Shown here: positions 23,275 through 33,000 of the stretch, one piece after another | Layout of the letters: the number at the start of each line of letters is the position of its first letter | How positions within the stretch are numbered: position 1 is the stretch's first letter | Assembly (NCBI GenBank): GCA_018398805.1 | Contig: JAGFBZ010000292.1 | Span: forward strand, 1,364,001-1,428,000 | Direction: 5' to 3' | DNA: 64,000 nucleotides | DNA from: Hirundichthys speculiger | Taxonomy: Eukaryota; Chordata; Actinopteri; Beloniformes; Exocoetidae | The notes under the pieces: generated by a model | Databases searched by the model: none | What the model was told of the DNA's origin: nothing | Seen by the model: the letters and a program-made list of their open reading frames with translations, nothing else | Made by a program: the position numbers and the translations under genes

Positions 23275-25312
23275 TTCCTAGGGGCAGACTGTCCACAATG
23301 AGCACAAGGTCTCCTGGAGTGAAGTTTCTCCTTGTGGTATGCCATTTCTGTCGCTCTTGTAGCAACGGGAGGTACTCTTGGGTCCACCTCGACCAAAATA
23401 AGTTGGCCATGTATTGCACCTGACGCCATCTTCTACGGGAGTAGACATCATCCCTGTTGAACACACCCGGCGGAAGGGCTGATTGTCTCTTCAATAGCAG
23501 AAGATGGTTTGGTGTCAATACCTCTACGTCACTTGGATCATCAGAAGCAGCAGTCAAGGGACTGTCATTGATGATTGCTTCAACTTCACATAGCAGAGTG
23601 TGAAGGCCATCATCATCTAACACCTGCTGTCTCAACACAGAATTCAACACCTTTCTGACTGTACGAATCTGTCGCTCCCATATTCCACCTTGGTGGGAGG
23701 CAGTTGGTGTGTTAAAAATCCAGATGATACCTTTCTGCATCAGGTCATCTCTGATCTGAGAGTGATCAAACTCTTCTAGAGCCTCTCTAAGCTCGCGCTC
23801 GGCGCCTATGAAATTTGTGCCATTATCAGAGCGCATTGTAGTCACTTGACCCCTTCTAGAGACAAATCGTCTGATGGCATTGATACAGGATGAGGTATCT
23901 AATGAGTGAGCCACCTCTATGTGGACTGCTCTTAGGGCAAGGCATGTGAACAGAACACCATATCGTTTCACCATGCTCCGTGCTCTTCTGACCTCAAATG
24001 GTCCAAAATAGTCTATGCCTACATGCGTAAAGGGAGGTTGGTCTGGGAGTACCCGTTCCTCAAGTAAGTCTGCCATCTTCTGTTCTGCTGGCCTTGCATG
24101 CAGTTTTCTGCATATGACGCATTGAGACATCACTGTGCGGGTTGCTCTGTTTAGTCCTGGAATCCAGTAGCGCTGTCTGACCTTTGCAATCATCTGACTT
24201 CTTCCACAGTGACCATTCTGATGGTGGACGTGCCGCAGAATCAGCTTTGCAATGTGGTGATCCTTGTGTAGCACAGCCGGGTTTCTGGATTCTTCTGGCA
24301 TGGCGGACTTGTTCAACCGACCACCCACTCTGATGATGCCATTTAGCAGAACAGGATCCAATCTGTAGAGTGGACTAGACTTCATAACTTGAGAATCTTT
24401 CTGTTGGAGTGAGGTCAACTCCCCTGGAAACATCTTCATTTGACTGTGGCGTATCAGCACAATTTCTGCATTTTCCAAATCCTGTACTGACAATACTTTC
24501 TTGTCCACTGAATGTCTCAACTTTGTCATTTCCTTTTCCACCTTTAAGATTTGCTTTCTTTTATCCATCTCTTTCAGGGCAACATCAGCCACATATTCCT
24601 TTCTTTTCGTAGCAAAGTAGTGAAGCAAGTCTTTCAAACATAGCATCCATGCAGTAGCCCTTTTTAGTCTATGCCAGTCCGAATAGTATTCTACCAAAGT
24701 TGTCAGGCCTGTACCTTTGGTTGTGCTGACAAGACTGACTAGGGTTGACTTGACTTCGCTATCATCTTCAATGGTGCTGGGTATGTCAGGTCTTGTAGGC
24801 CACTCACTTTCACTCTGACAAAGGAATTGTGGCCCATGTATCCAATGGTCATTGTTGATGAGTGAGGTAAACCTCATTCCTCTTGAAGCCACATCCGCTG
24901 GATTAAGGGAACTGTTCACATATCTCCACTGAGACGGTGAAGTAGCTTCTCGAATGAATGTAACTCGGTTGGCCACAAAGGTCTTGAAGCGTAACGCATC
25001 ATTTTCTATGTACTTGAGTACAGTGAGGCTGTCTGTCCAGAAAACAGATTCTTCAAGTGTGGTCTCCATTTCTTGTCTTAACAACTTGTCTACCTTCACA
25101 GATATGATTGCAGCAGTCAGTTCCATTCTAGGGACTGTTACTTTCTTAAGTGGTGCCACCCTTGATTTTGCCATAAGCAATGAGCAGACCGTCTGTCCAT
25201 CTTTACTGGTAAGCACAATGTATGAAGCTGTACCGTATCCGCTCTCACTTGCATCTGAGAAATGTGTATCTGAGCCTGAAGAGTGGGACTGAAACCAGTT
25301 GGCTTGATACAT
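23264..25312 (-). CDS. pol: pol part 3: RNase H and integrase of the BEL/Pao element
   Basis: An open block of 682 codons. RNase H: catalytic-type acidic residues D20 (in SDASESGYG), E64 (RMELTAA), D94 (WTDSL) and D140 (NPAD). It degrades the RNA of the RNA-DNA hybrid. Integrase: zinc-binding H364/H368 and C398/C401 (CVICRKL), then the catalytic triad D434 (GIDYFGPF), D496 (RSDNGTNF) and E546 (QGGIWERQIR). It inserts the cDNA into the genome. The methionine start is only the first in the open block; in the intact element this is the middle of Pol. The first ~15 codons are out of register until the frame change near 25264. It ends early in a TGA at 23264 because of the next frame change. Confidence 0.93.
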   Translation of the reverse strand: MYQANWFQSHSSGSDTHFSDASESGYGTASYIVLTSKDGQTVCSLLMAKSRVAPLKKVTVPRMELTAAIISVKVDKLLRQEMETTLEESVFWTDSLTVLKYIENDALRFKTFVANRVTFIREATSPSQWRYVNSSLNPADVASRGMRFTSLINNDHWIHGPQFLCQSESEWPTRPDIPSTIEDDSEVKSTLVSLVSTTKGTGLTTLVEYYSDWHRLKRATAWMLCLKDLLHYFATKRKEYVADVALKEMDKRKQILKVEKEMTKLRHSVDKKVLSVQDLENAEIVLIRHSQMKMFPGELTSLQQKDSQVMKSSPLYRLDPVLLNGIIRVGGRLNKSAMPEESRNPAVLHKDHHIAKLILRHVHHQNGHCGRSQMIAKVRQRYWIPGLNRATRTVMSQCVICRKLHARPAEQKMADLLEERVLPDQPPFTHVGIDYFGPFEVRRARSMVKRYGVLFTCLALRAVHIEVAHSLDTSSCINAIRRFVSRRGQVTTMRSDNGTNFIGAERELREALEEFDHSQIRDDLMQKGIIWIFNTPTASHQGGIWERQIRTVRKVLNSVLRQQVLDDDGLHTLLCEVEAIINDSPLTAASDDPSDVEVLTPNHLLLLKRQSALPPGVFNRDDVYSRRRWRQVQYMANLFWSRWTQEYLPLLQERQKWHTTRRNFTPGDLVLIVDSLPLGMPG

Positions 25313-25542
25313 CTGTCCACATGAAAGTTAGACAGCTCCTGCAGCTCAGAAAGCCACTGGTGCCATCTCCGCAATTGCTTCTCACCAATCTCCTCATCCC
25401 AGCTCAACTTCTGTTGGCAAAGCTCTCTCAAAATCAACTTAGCTGGGAGGATACAAGGAGCAATCAGACCAAGAGGGTCATAGACTGAACTCACTATCGA
25501 AAGTATTCCTCTTCTAGTGGTTGGTCTCTCTGGCACATTCAC
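25262..25542 (-). pseudogene. pol: pol part 2: RT-RNase H connection, in a third frame
   Basis: A segment of ~95 codons between two frame changes, carrying PTTRRGILSIVSSVYDPLGL, LPAKLILRELC and SWDEEIG. These are the well-conserved connection motifs between reverse transcriptase and RNase H in BEL/Pao Pol. It is +1 relative to the RT block upstream and returns to the RT frame downstream, so the two shifts compensate each other. The open frame itself runs on to 25138 as unrelated sequence. Confidence 0.88.
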
Positions 25543-27157
25543 TTTGAAACCTGAAGGTGTCTGTGTCTGTACACCAATGAACCCCTAAGGCTCTTTCTGT
25601 TGGCAGGGTGTCTTTGGTTAGATCAAGGTCTTTCACCTCTGCTGCCCTGTCATTGGTTGGAATGCATGACAGAACTTGTCTGCTGTTGCTAACCCATTTC
25701 GTCAGGTTAAACCCACCACTTAAGCATAAAGCCTTCAGAGACTGTGCAAGTGCTATGGCCTGCTCTTTAGAGGCCACCGAGGTTAAACAGTCATCCATGT
25801 AAAAATTCCTTTCAACTGCTTTCACAGCTTCAGATAAGGTCTTGTCCTTTCCATATTCCGCTGTCTTTCTCAGTGCAAAACAAGCACAGCTGGGGGATGA
25901 AGTAGCCCCAAAAATGTGAACAGTCATTCTGTATTGCTCCAGAGGTCCATTCAAATCTCCATCTGGCCACCAGAGGAAACGCAGGAAGTCAGAGTCCTTG
26001 GAAGGTACCCTGACCTGGTAAAACATGGCTTCTATATCTGCCATCATCGCAACTGACTCTTCTCGAAACCTGGTCAACACGCCAATCAAGGTACTCGTGA
26101 GATCAGGCCCTTGGAGTAGCTGGTTGTTTAAAGAGACGCCTTGATATGTCGCTGTGCAGTCAAAGACAACTCTAATTTTCTTCTTTTTGGGGTGGTACAC
26201 CCCATGGTGCGGGATGTACCAGACCTCTCCTTCCTTACCCTCATGATCTTCTGCAGGCACTTTTTCTGCATAGCCCCTAGCTATGATGTCATCCATGAAG
26301 TGCTTATAGTCAGTGTAGAACTCTGGGTTCTTTTTGAGTTTCCTTTTGAGGTTGATTGCTCTTTGTTCTGCATGACTGCGATTACTAGGCATTTTCACAG
26401 ATCTGTCCTTAAAGGGTAGACGGATACAGTAATGCCCATCAGTGAGGTGGCAAGACTGTTCCACATCCTTCATGAACCATCGATCCTCCTGTGACATCTC
26501 TGTTTTGTCCTCACAGCTGCGCTCTGAGAAATCAGAGTTGAATTGCTGGATTAACAGCTCTTCAATGTTTGACACAGAGATCCTGTTTGCAGTGACATTC
26601 TGCCATCCTTCCTCTGTTTCTCTGAGGTGATTTCGTCTGATGGGACCATTGATAATCCACCCAATGGCTGTTCTAACGGCATATGGACCGTTATCTCGAC
26701 TATTAATGACTTGCCACGGCTCTATGGCCTTGTAAGCATTAGCACCAATCAAGAGACCAATCTCCGCTTCAATACTTGGAATGCATACCTCCTCCAGGTA
26801 AGACCACCTCAGGATGTCTTTCTGACAAGGTATGTCTTCTCTATTCACAGGGATTTCAGGCTGTGTTAACACTGAAGGTAAGTCAATGTATTGGTTTTCC
26901 TCAAGTCCACAAATTTCCAGGTCTGTCAGGATATGGCTATGGACAAGCTTCTCCTGCCCCATAGTTCGGAGCAAGATCTCCATCTTCCTGCCTCTAAGGT
27001 TCAGCATTGACATTACTGCCTCTGTACAAAAGGTTGCTGAACTGCCCGGGTCAATGAAGGCATAAGTCTCCATTGTCTTCGTACTCTTCTTGGACTTGAG
27101 TCGTACCGGAACAATGGCCAAAACACCCTGACTGTTTACCGGCCCCAGTATACCCAC
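25514..27157 (-). CDS. pol: pol part 1: aspartic protease and reverse transcriptase of the BEL/Pao element
   Basis: An open block of 547 codons, read from a GTG only because that is its first start-like codon; the true entry is from the gag frame. Protease (DUF1758-type): the active-site motif DPGSS at residues 36-40 after TYAFI. It would cleave Gag-Pol into mature proteins. Reverse transcriptase: motif A MADIEAMFYQV (D374), FLRFLWWPDGDL at ~391-402, and the catalytic YMDD at 453-456. It makes cDNA from the element RNA in the cytoplasmic particle. The last ten codons (after TDTFRF) are out of register, ending in a stop at 25514 caused by a frame change near 25540. Confidence 0.94.
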   Translation of the reverse strand: MGILGPVNSQGVLAIVPVRLKSKKSTKTMETYAFIDPGSSATFCTEAVMSMLNLRGRKMEILLRTMGQEKLVHSHILTDLEICGLEENQYIDLPSVLTQPEIPVNREDIPCQKDILRWSYLEEVCIPSIEAEIGLLIGANAYKAIEPWQVINSRDNGPYAVRTAIGWIINGPIRRNHLRETEEGWQNVTANRISVSNIEELLIQQFNSDFSERSCEDKTEMSQEDRWFMKDVEQSCHLTDGHYCIRLPFKDRSVKMPSNRSHAEQRAINLKRKLKKNPEFYTDYKHFMDDIIARGYAEKVPAEDHEGKEGEVWYIPHHGVYHPKKKKIRVVFDCTATYQGVSLNNQLLQGPDLTSTLIGVLTRFREESVAMMADIEAMFYQVRVPSKDSDFLRFLWWPDGDLNGPLEQYRMTVHIFGATSSPSCACFALRKTAEYGKDKTLSEAVKAVERNFYMDDCLTSVASKEQAIALAQSLKALCLSGGFNLTKWVSNSRQVLSCIPTNDRAAEVKDLDLTKDTLPTERALGVHWCTDTDTFRFQSECARETNH

Positions 27158-29237
27158 AGGTTTCCTGTTCTACAGCACTAGTAGCCTGTGACTCAGACAT
27201 GCTGTTCTTGTTGTTCTTAGTCATTGGCGTTTTGTCGTTGTGTACATGTAGAACCCTTGGATGCTTCTTTGAACATACCTGGCAAGACAACTTCCTAGTG
27301 CAATCTTTGCTCAAGTGACCTGGCACAAGGCATCCAAAACAGAGACCTTTAGACTTCAAGAACTCAATCTTGTCAGCGTGAGCTTGTTTCTTGAACTTCT
27401 CACAGTTTTCCATCATGTGGCTATTTTCACAGAACACACATGTCTCCGTCTTAAGTTTGCCCAGCTCTGGTTTTGCACTCTGGTTTGACTGTCCTTTTTT
27501 CTGTTTCTGTATATCAACACTTGTAACAAAACTGCTACCTTTTGTGGTGTTTCCTTTGGTTCTCTTAATAAATGTGCCTTTTTCTTTCTGTCCAGCTACA
27601 GGACTGGTTCCTTGCAGATCACCAAATAAAGGATGTGTTACAATTTTGGCTTGTTTGTCTATGAAATTCACTAAGTCTCCAAACCTCGGTCTTCTCCCTT
27701 TGTTTTCCAGCATTTCATAAGCCACTTGTCTCCACTTCTCCCTCAGTTTGTAGGGCAATTTTGACAGTATGGCTCTCATGTTCGTTGGGTTATCCATTTC
27801 TTCCATGTAGTCAACATCCTTCATGGTGTTTTTGCAGCCAATCAAAAAGAGAGCATATTCATTCAACCCTTTTGCATCATCCGTCTTAATCTGTTGCCAC
27901 TTCAAAGCTTTTTTAATATAAGCCATTGCTATTTTCAGCTCATCTCCATATTGCTGATCAAGCAGTAGCCTAGCTTCTTTGTAGCCATTCTCTGGAGTCA
28001 TGTGTTCACAGCTTCTCACTAGATCTTGTGGCTCTCCACTTGTATACTGTTCCAGAAAGAAGAGTTTGTCTCTAGCGTTCTGTGTCTTACTGTCAATAGC
28101 ATTATCAAATGCTCTGAGAAAAGATCTGTATGTGAGTGGATCACCAGAAAAGACAGGAATATCCCTTTTGGGTAACAGAGACAAATCTTGCTGCTTAACC
28201 AACAGCTCTGTTATCATGTTTTGCCGTTGCATCACTTCATAAATTCTGTCATTAGAAGACATGGTTTCCTGAGGCGTGTAGGATGAGGCTCTGACTGCTT
28301 GCACCTGATGACGTGAATGTGCAGGAGGTGTGCTTTCCACATCTCTCAAACCAGTTTCTGGAATATTATCTTCCTCTTCTTCCTCAACACTCATTCCCAT
28401 GACATGAGCATCAAGTACAGGTTGTCTTCTAAGAGCACGTACAGCGGATCCAGTTAAAGAAACATTTGAACTTTGAGCACGGCTGCGTACATCTGCGCTT
28501 GTCAACCTGGCTGTTACATAGTCATTCATGGCATCACGGGGGCTTTCGTGATCCACAAATACTTTCAGCTTAGCTGTAGAGGCTGCTATTGCAGTTTCCA
28601 ATTCTAACTGCTCCATCTCTGCCTTTAAGTGTGCCTCTTGCAGCTGTATGGCTTTCTTCTTTTTCAGTGATTCTGCTTGGGCTAGAAGCGCTGCTCTTTT
28701 TGCTTCCTCCTTCATGCGCACCACAGAGCTAGTACAAGATGCAACTAAAGACGAACTATTTGAACCAGCTTTACTCTTGTTGCTTCGGCTGCGCTGTGAT
28801 ACCACTGAAACACTGTCATCTGGTGAAACACCATCATCTATTTCTTTGCTCTTTTGTACCTTAATCCACTTTTCTGTGTCTAGGACAAATTCTCTAATGG
28901 CAGTTGCCCTTGGCTCATACCAGGCTAACTGATTTGAGCTTGCTTCATCAGTTGGTAACATCTTCATAACACTTTCATTAAGCATGATTAACTCTTCATA
29001 CAGTGTTACAAAGTGTGGCAGTATTTCTGATTCAACACTACTAAAATGCTCTCCATTATTTTTCATGTTGTCTATTTCTTTCATCTTGGCTGTAATCTGG
29101 GCCATTTTCGCCTTTCTGCGACTAATAAGCCTATGGAGCTTTTCTTCCAGGGCCTTTTCTGTGTACTTTGGTTCCCTCTTCTGGCGGGATGCGGATAGTG
29201 CGCCCTCTGCCGCATTTAACGAGTATTTATCCTCCAT
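27051..29237 (-). CDS. gag: Gag polyprotein of the BEL/Pao element
   Basis: 728 codons from an ATG in good Kozak context (AAGATGG), the first in the transcript after the 5' LTR with this frame open. The N-terminal ~250 residues are highly charged and helical. Residues ~370-520 (from DIPVFSGDPLTYRSFLRAF) match the DUF1759-type Gag domain of BEL/Pao. Three zinc knuckles follow: CX2CX3HX4C (600-612), CX2CX4HX4C (633-646) and CX2CX3H (652-659), which bind the element RNA for packaging. The protein forms the cytoplasmic particle. The last ~35 codons overlap the protease region in another frame and are probably not Gag; the shift into pol lies at about 27118-27140 (+1). Whether the parental element uses a programmed shift there cannot be settled from one copy. 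Confidence 0.93.
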   Translation of the reverse strand: MEDKYSLNAAEGALSASRQKREPKYTEKALEEKLHRLISRRKAKMAQITAKMKEIDNMKNNGEHFSSVESEILPHFVTLYEELIMLNESVMKMLPTDEASSNQLAWYEPRATAIREFVLDTEKWIKVQKSKEIDDGVSPDDSVSVVSQRSRSNKSKAGSNSSSLVASCTSSVVRMKEEAKRAALLAQAESLKKKKAIQLQEAHLKAEMEQLELETAIAASTAKLKVFVDHESPRDAMNDYVTARLTSADVRSRAQSSNVSLTGSAVRALRRQPVLDAHVMGMSVEEEEEDNIPETGLRDVESTPPAHSRHQVQAVRASSYTPQETMSSNDRIYEVMQRQNMITELLVKQQDLSLLPKRDIPVFSGDPLTYRSFLRAFDNAIDSKTQNARDKLFFLEQYTSGEPQDLVRSCEHMTPENGYKEARLLLDQQYGDELKIAMAYIKKALKWQQIKTDDAKGLNEYALFLIGCKNTMKDVDYMEEMDNPTNMRAILSKLPYKLREKWRQVAYEMLENKGRRPRFGDLVNFIDKQAKIVTHPLFGDLQGTSPVAGQKEKGTFIKRTKGNTTKGSSFVTSVDIQKQKKGQSNQSAKPELGKLKTETCVFCENSHMMENCEKFKKQAHADKIEFLKSKGLCFGCLVPGHLSKDCTRKLSCQVCSKKHPRVLHVHNDKTPMTKNNKNSMSESQATSAVEQETCGYTGAGKQSGCFGHCSGTTQVQEEYEDNGDLCLH

Positions 29238-29620
29238 CTTGGAAACGGATGCAGCAACAGCTCAGCAATAATTCCAAACGAACTTTCACACACTTATAAA
29301 AATCTTTTGAGATTCAATAAACCCCAGAAAGAACTTCAGCACTCTTCTTCTATAACTTCAAACACTAACCAAACGTGAATGAACTTCAAAAATGATCCAA
29401 TTATGCATCTTAAGCATTAATTACTTTGGCAATGCTTCTCCTTTTCAGCTCCGTTTGCATGGATAGCCTCTCCAGGCAATTTCAACAGAAAAACTGTACT
29501 TACAAGGCACCAGTAATCTTGATAATGGCTCCTCACACCATCCATAAGCTTTATCCAAATTCTGATCCTTTTCAACAGCTGACTTTCCGTTCTTTCCACT
29601 CGGAAGAGTTTTTTGACGAT
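29238..29620 (-). other. 5' untranslated leader of the BEL/Pao element
   Basis: 383 bp between the 5' LTR and the gag ATG. A primer-binding site starting with TGG is not seen directly beside the LTR; the first TGG on the coding strand is 22 nt in. The priming tRNA is therefore not identified. Confidence 0.65.
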
Positions 29621-30039
29621 TGTTATGGCAGCATATCCAATATCTGTGTCATTCGGTGGAGCACCTTGAAAAGAATGGACGCGAGCAAGCTGGGTTCTTG
29701 ATAAACCAAAAATCTTTATCCAAAAAAGTAGGTTAACAAAAAAGGGTATCCAAATACAATTTCCTTGATAAAAAAGTTACACAGCAAGCACGGGCAAAAA
29801 ACTATATACATCCGTGCTCCATTAGAATGCTTCTGACTTTTTCCACCGCGGTGCGTCTTCCTTCTTTTTCGCTTTCAAAATAAAAGTCTTAAATATATAT
29901 GACCGTTAAATTACTTTTAACTTACAGTAAACCTGTCTTATATGAAACAAAGCTAAATTGACTAAACATTAATATGAATTCTAATATTCTTTTAAACTAT
30001 ATTTTAAAACATTTCCCAAATATCCTCATGGCTCTAACA
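29621..30039 (-). repeat. 5' LTR of the BEL/Pao element (contains its promoter)
   Basis: 419 bp with TGTTA/TAACA ends. On the element's strand a TATA-like ATATATATTT lies at 29891-29900. The polyadenylation signal is not obvious (no AATAAA on that strand). The LTR is expected to drive transcription toward lower coordinates. Confidence 0.95.
29888..29901 (-). promoter_or_regulatory. Candidate TATA element in the 5' LTR
   Basis: CATATATATTTAAG on the element strand, roughly 270 bp upstream of the LTR-leader boundary. It is a sequence match only; no transcription start is known. Confidence 0.35.
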
Positions 30040-30044
30040 CTGCC
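30040..30044. repeat. 5-bp target-site duplication of the BEL/Pao element (right copy)
   Basis: CTGCC, matching 22557-22561 exactly. Confidence 0.93.
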
Positions 30045-33000
30045 ATAGTCAAGTTCTAAGCAAAAAAAAAAAAAAAAAAAAACTGATCTGCTTGGAAAAT
30101 CAAGCCTGACTGTGTTTCCTCTGTGTGAGTGTAGCTGTCTGTGTGTTTTATGGGCTGTAAAGTCAGTTGAAATGACAGAGAAGAGACAAAGAAAGACTGC
30201 TGGTCATTTGTCAGTGCTTCAGGATGCCAAGTAAGTGGAATATCCTCAGTAATATCAAAGGCAGTGTGATAAAATCATCAGCATGGAAGCCAGGAAGACA
30301 AAACAAAATATAATGATTCATTTGGGAAAACAAGACAAGTAGCACAGGGATCAAGATACAATGATAAATTGACATGTAAGAACAGTAACCCAGGGAGGAT
30401 TTAAGAAGAGGTAAGTGAAGAATCCATGGTGTTTCATTTTATTCAAAACTTTGTTGAGCAAATCAGAAAGACAGTTTGGAAATTCCACGTTAGGGAAAAC
30501 TGCCCTCATCATTTGCTTGGCAACACTGCAACACTCTTAGCTCTGCCTTGGTTTTGTGTTGTTCAGATTCAATTTCAGTCCTTGAGAGCCTTGGATCAAT
30601 CAGTTCATTGTATCTGGATGTCCAATAGACTTTCTAGTATTACAGGTTCATCTCAATTTTAACTTACAAGGTATGTCAGCTATGTTCAAGTCAAGACATG
30701 AGGATTTGGGCGAAATAAGGAAGTAAACAGATTAGCAAAATGAGCACGGCATAGAGACACTATAGTTATGCACGTTCCACTGAGATGTTCTTGAGATGTT
30801 AATTTAATGTCTTTGGGGTGCTTTGGTCAAAATAGCTCAAAAACTCAACATCTTTCAACATCTTTTTACAGCTCTGTTGATAGAAGCTGGTTTTAGGGGC
30901 TGGAGTCATCCACTTGACTGGACTCCATCATTGTCTTTCTGGGGATGTGCATCTTTGGCACAGCCTCCTTCCAAAAAACAGCAAATTCTTTATTATGTCC
31001 AGATGCCTGGATAACTGTACCCAGAGCTGGAGCTGGAAGTGATTTTCTTATATCTCATCAGCATACGAACATGTCCAGTGCTTTCAGTGTTTTGTTTGTT
31101 TTGTTTTCCTCTTTTCATTCCTTTTGAGTTCATTAAAATGTCTTGTATAACACATAGACTTTAGAAAGATGTGTAAATCTTCCAGACAGAACAACACCTT
31201 AATAGAAGAGAGAGAGGTGGGGGGATTGGAGGCTGTGAGAAAAGCTGAGACTTCAAATGACAGCACAGGTAACAGGGACGCATAGAAGAATAATTTTAAT
31301 TTTAAAATAATGAGAGTAATTATCATTATTATAATAATAATGATTCTGCCAGCAAGATGTCACCCCATAAATGTTACGGTTTAGTGTCTTTACCAACAGT
31401 GAAGTGATATTTCAACTCATTTTTGCAGGCTGCAACAATGGCTCAACATTAGGTTATAATAATAGAACATAATACCAGGGGTATGTATTTTTTTATATAA
31501 ATGATTAATAATTTACAGAATGTACAACTCAAGTTCAAATCCAGAGTTCGAATCCAGAGCATGTAGCATTGAAAATGCAGATTTTAGCATTATCTAACTT
31601 TTTTTTCTCTTTTAAAATGGAAAAAATCAAACTATATAAATAGACTTTTAATGGTTAGTGTTTGTATTCACCTTTGTTACAGTCAGGGTTGCAGTCAATG
31701 TCTCTCCTGATTCACTCCATAATTGATTTAGGATGTTTTGGATTTTGAAGCACTTTATTTTGAACTAAAACATAATCTGAACACTATAAACACCACCTAA
31801 GAAGAATTGTTGTCTTAATAGATTCGCTACTAAATTGAAAGAAAACAGTGAGAACCAAAGAGTGAAAATATACAATTTGGTGGAGATAGAAAACCACAGA
31901 GTTATGTCTAAGACATAACAATGATTTTAAAACTAGAGTTTTCTAACTTGGCTCTCCTGTGGTTTAAACTATCACTCCTCCAAACTCTGGTTGATGAAGC
32001 ATGCACTCTGGACTGTTCCTGGTGCTGTTACTTTGGCAACTGGGTAGATGGATCGGTTTGGAAAGAATACTTGCACATAAACAAAACAAGACGAGATTTT
32101 AACAGTCAAATAACCCTGAACTATTTAAACCAGTGGAAACACTGGTTAAAACCTACATATGACATTTCTAGTAAATATGTATCTTTATATGTTCTCAGAA
32201 ATCCAAAAAGGAGTTTTATCCATTAATGCCAATATCCCCCTAAACCGAAAGAGAGAAGGTGAAAAAATAAAAGAAGAAGAGAAAACATACTAAATATTAA
32301 TATCTTGAAAGTTGGGAACTGAAAATGTAGAGGAGCCACCGGCATGAGTGTAAAGGTTATACAACATCTAATTATACTGGAACTTTCAAACCTTTTGGTG
32401 TTATAAAGGGCTTACAGGAAATTAAACCACATTTATTTCTTCATAATGAGGAACATTTACCCATATAACCAGGACGCTCTGCTTTATCTGTTTGACTGCG
32501 AAGACATGATTGTAATGGACTTAGCTGTCACAGAGGGAGCTGTTAGAGTACTAATGTTTGTTTTACAAAGTTATGCCGTCTGAGCTGATCAGTGAGTTAA
32601 CCTGGGAGTATAAGCTTCACCCTGAGCTGCCTCCTACTTCATTCTGAATCCCAGTCCATGGTTGCAAGTTCTCACAAAGCCCCTGGGCAGCAATCGCTTG
32701 GCCTTCACCACCAGGCAGGATTGTGTTTATATTGTACTGAAAGTAATGTATCTGTCGCTTTTCCTGGCTGTAAAGTCATTTTTTCCGAGTTCCTGTGTGT
32801 GTATGTGCGCTCGTCTCTGCTGGCTGGCTGTTTGCACAGACTAATGGTGTGCACATGTATAAAAAAAAAAAAAAAAAATACACACACACACACATACAAA
32901 GATACACAGTAATACACATATATACACATATAAGAACAGAAATTAACCTCATGTTGATGCCTATGCATTTCTCAACATTCCAAAGATTGGGTGGTCTGTT

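Larger units (their letters stand above)
22562..30039 (-). mobile_element. BEL/Pao LTR retrotransposon, full length (7478 bp)
   Basis: Two 419-bp LTRs (22562-22980 and 29621-30039) bracket gag and pol on the minus strand, and a perfect CTGCC duplication flanks the whole. The domain order (Gag with DUF1759-like region and three zinc knuckles, protease, RT, RNase H, integrase) and the sequence motifs are those of the vertebrate BEL/Pao superfamily. No envelope gene is present between integrase and the 3' LTR. Coding capacity is complete apart from four frame changes (near 27125, 25540, 25264 and 23273), so this copy as written cannot make a continuous Pol. The LTRs differ at five positions, all substitutions, which indicates a fairly young insertion. 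Confidence 0.97.

Noticed and set aside
24954..25292. + strand frames across 23.2-29.3 kb
   Set aside because: They are antisense shadows of the BEL/Pao gag and pol, which carry clear catalytic motifs on the minus strand.
29598..29620. tRNA primer-binding site next to the 5' LTR
   Set aside because: No TGG-initiated sequence abuts the LTR and no match to a tRNA 3' end could be asserted by eye.
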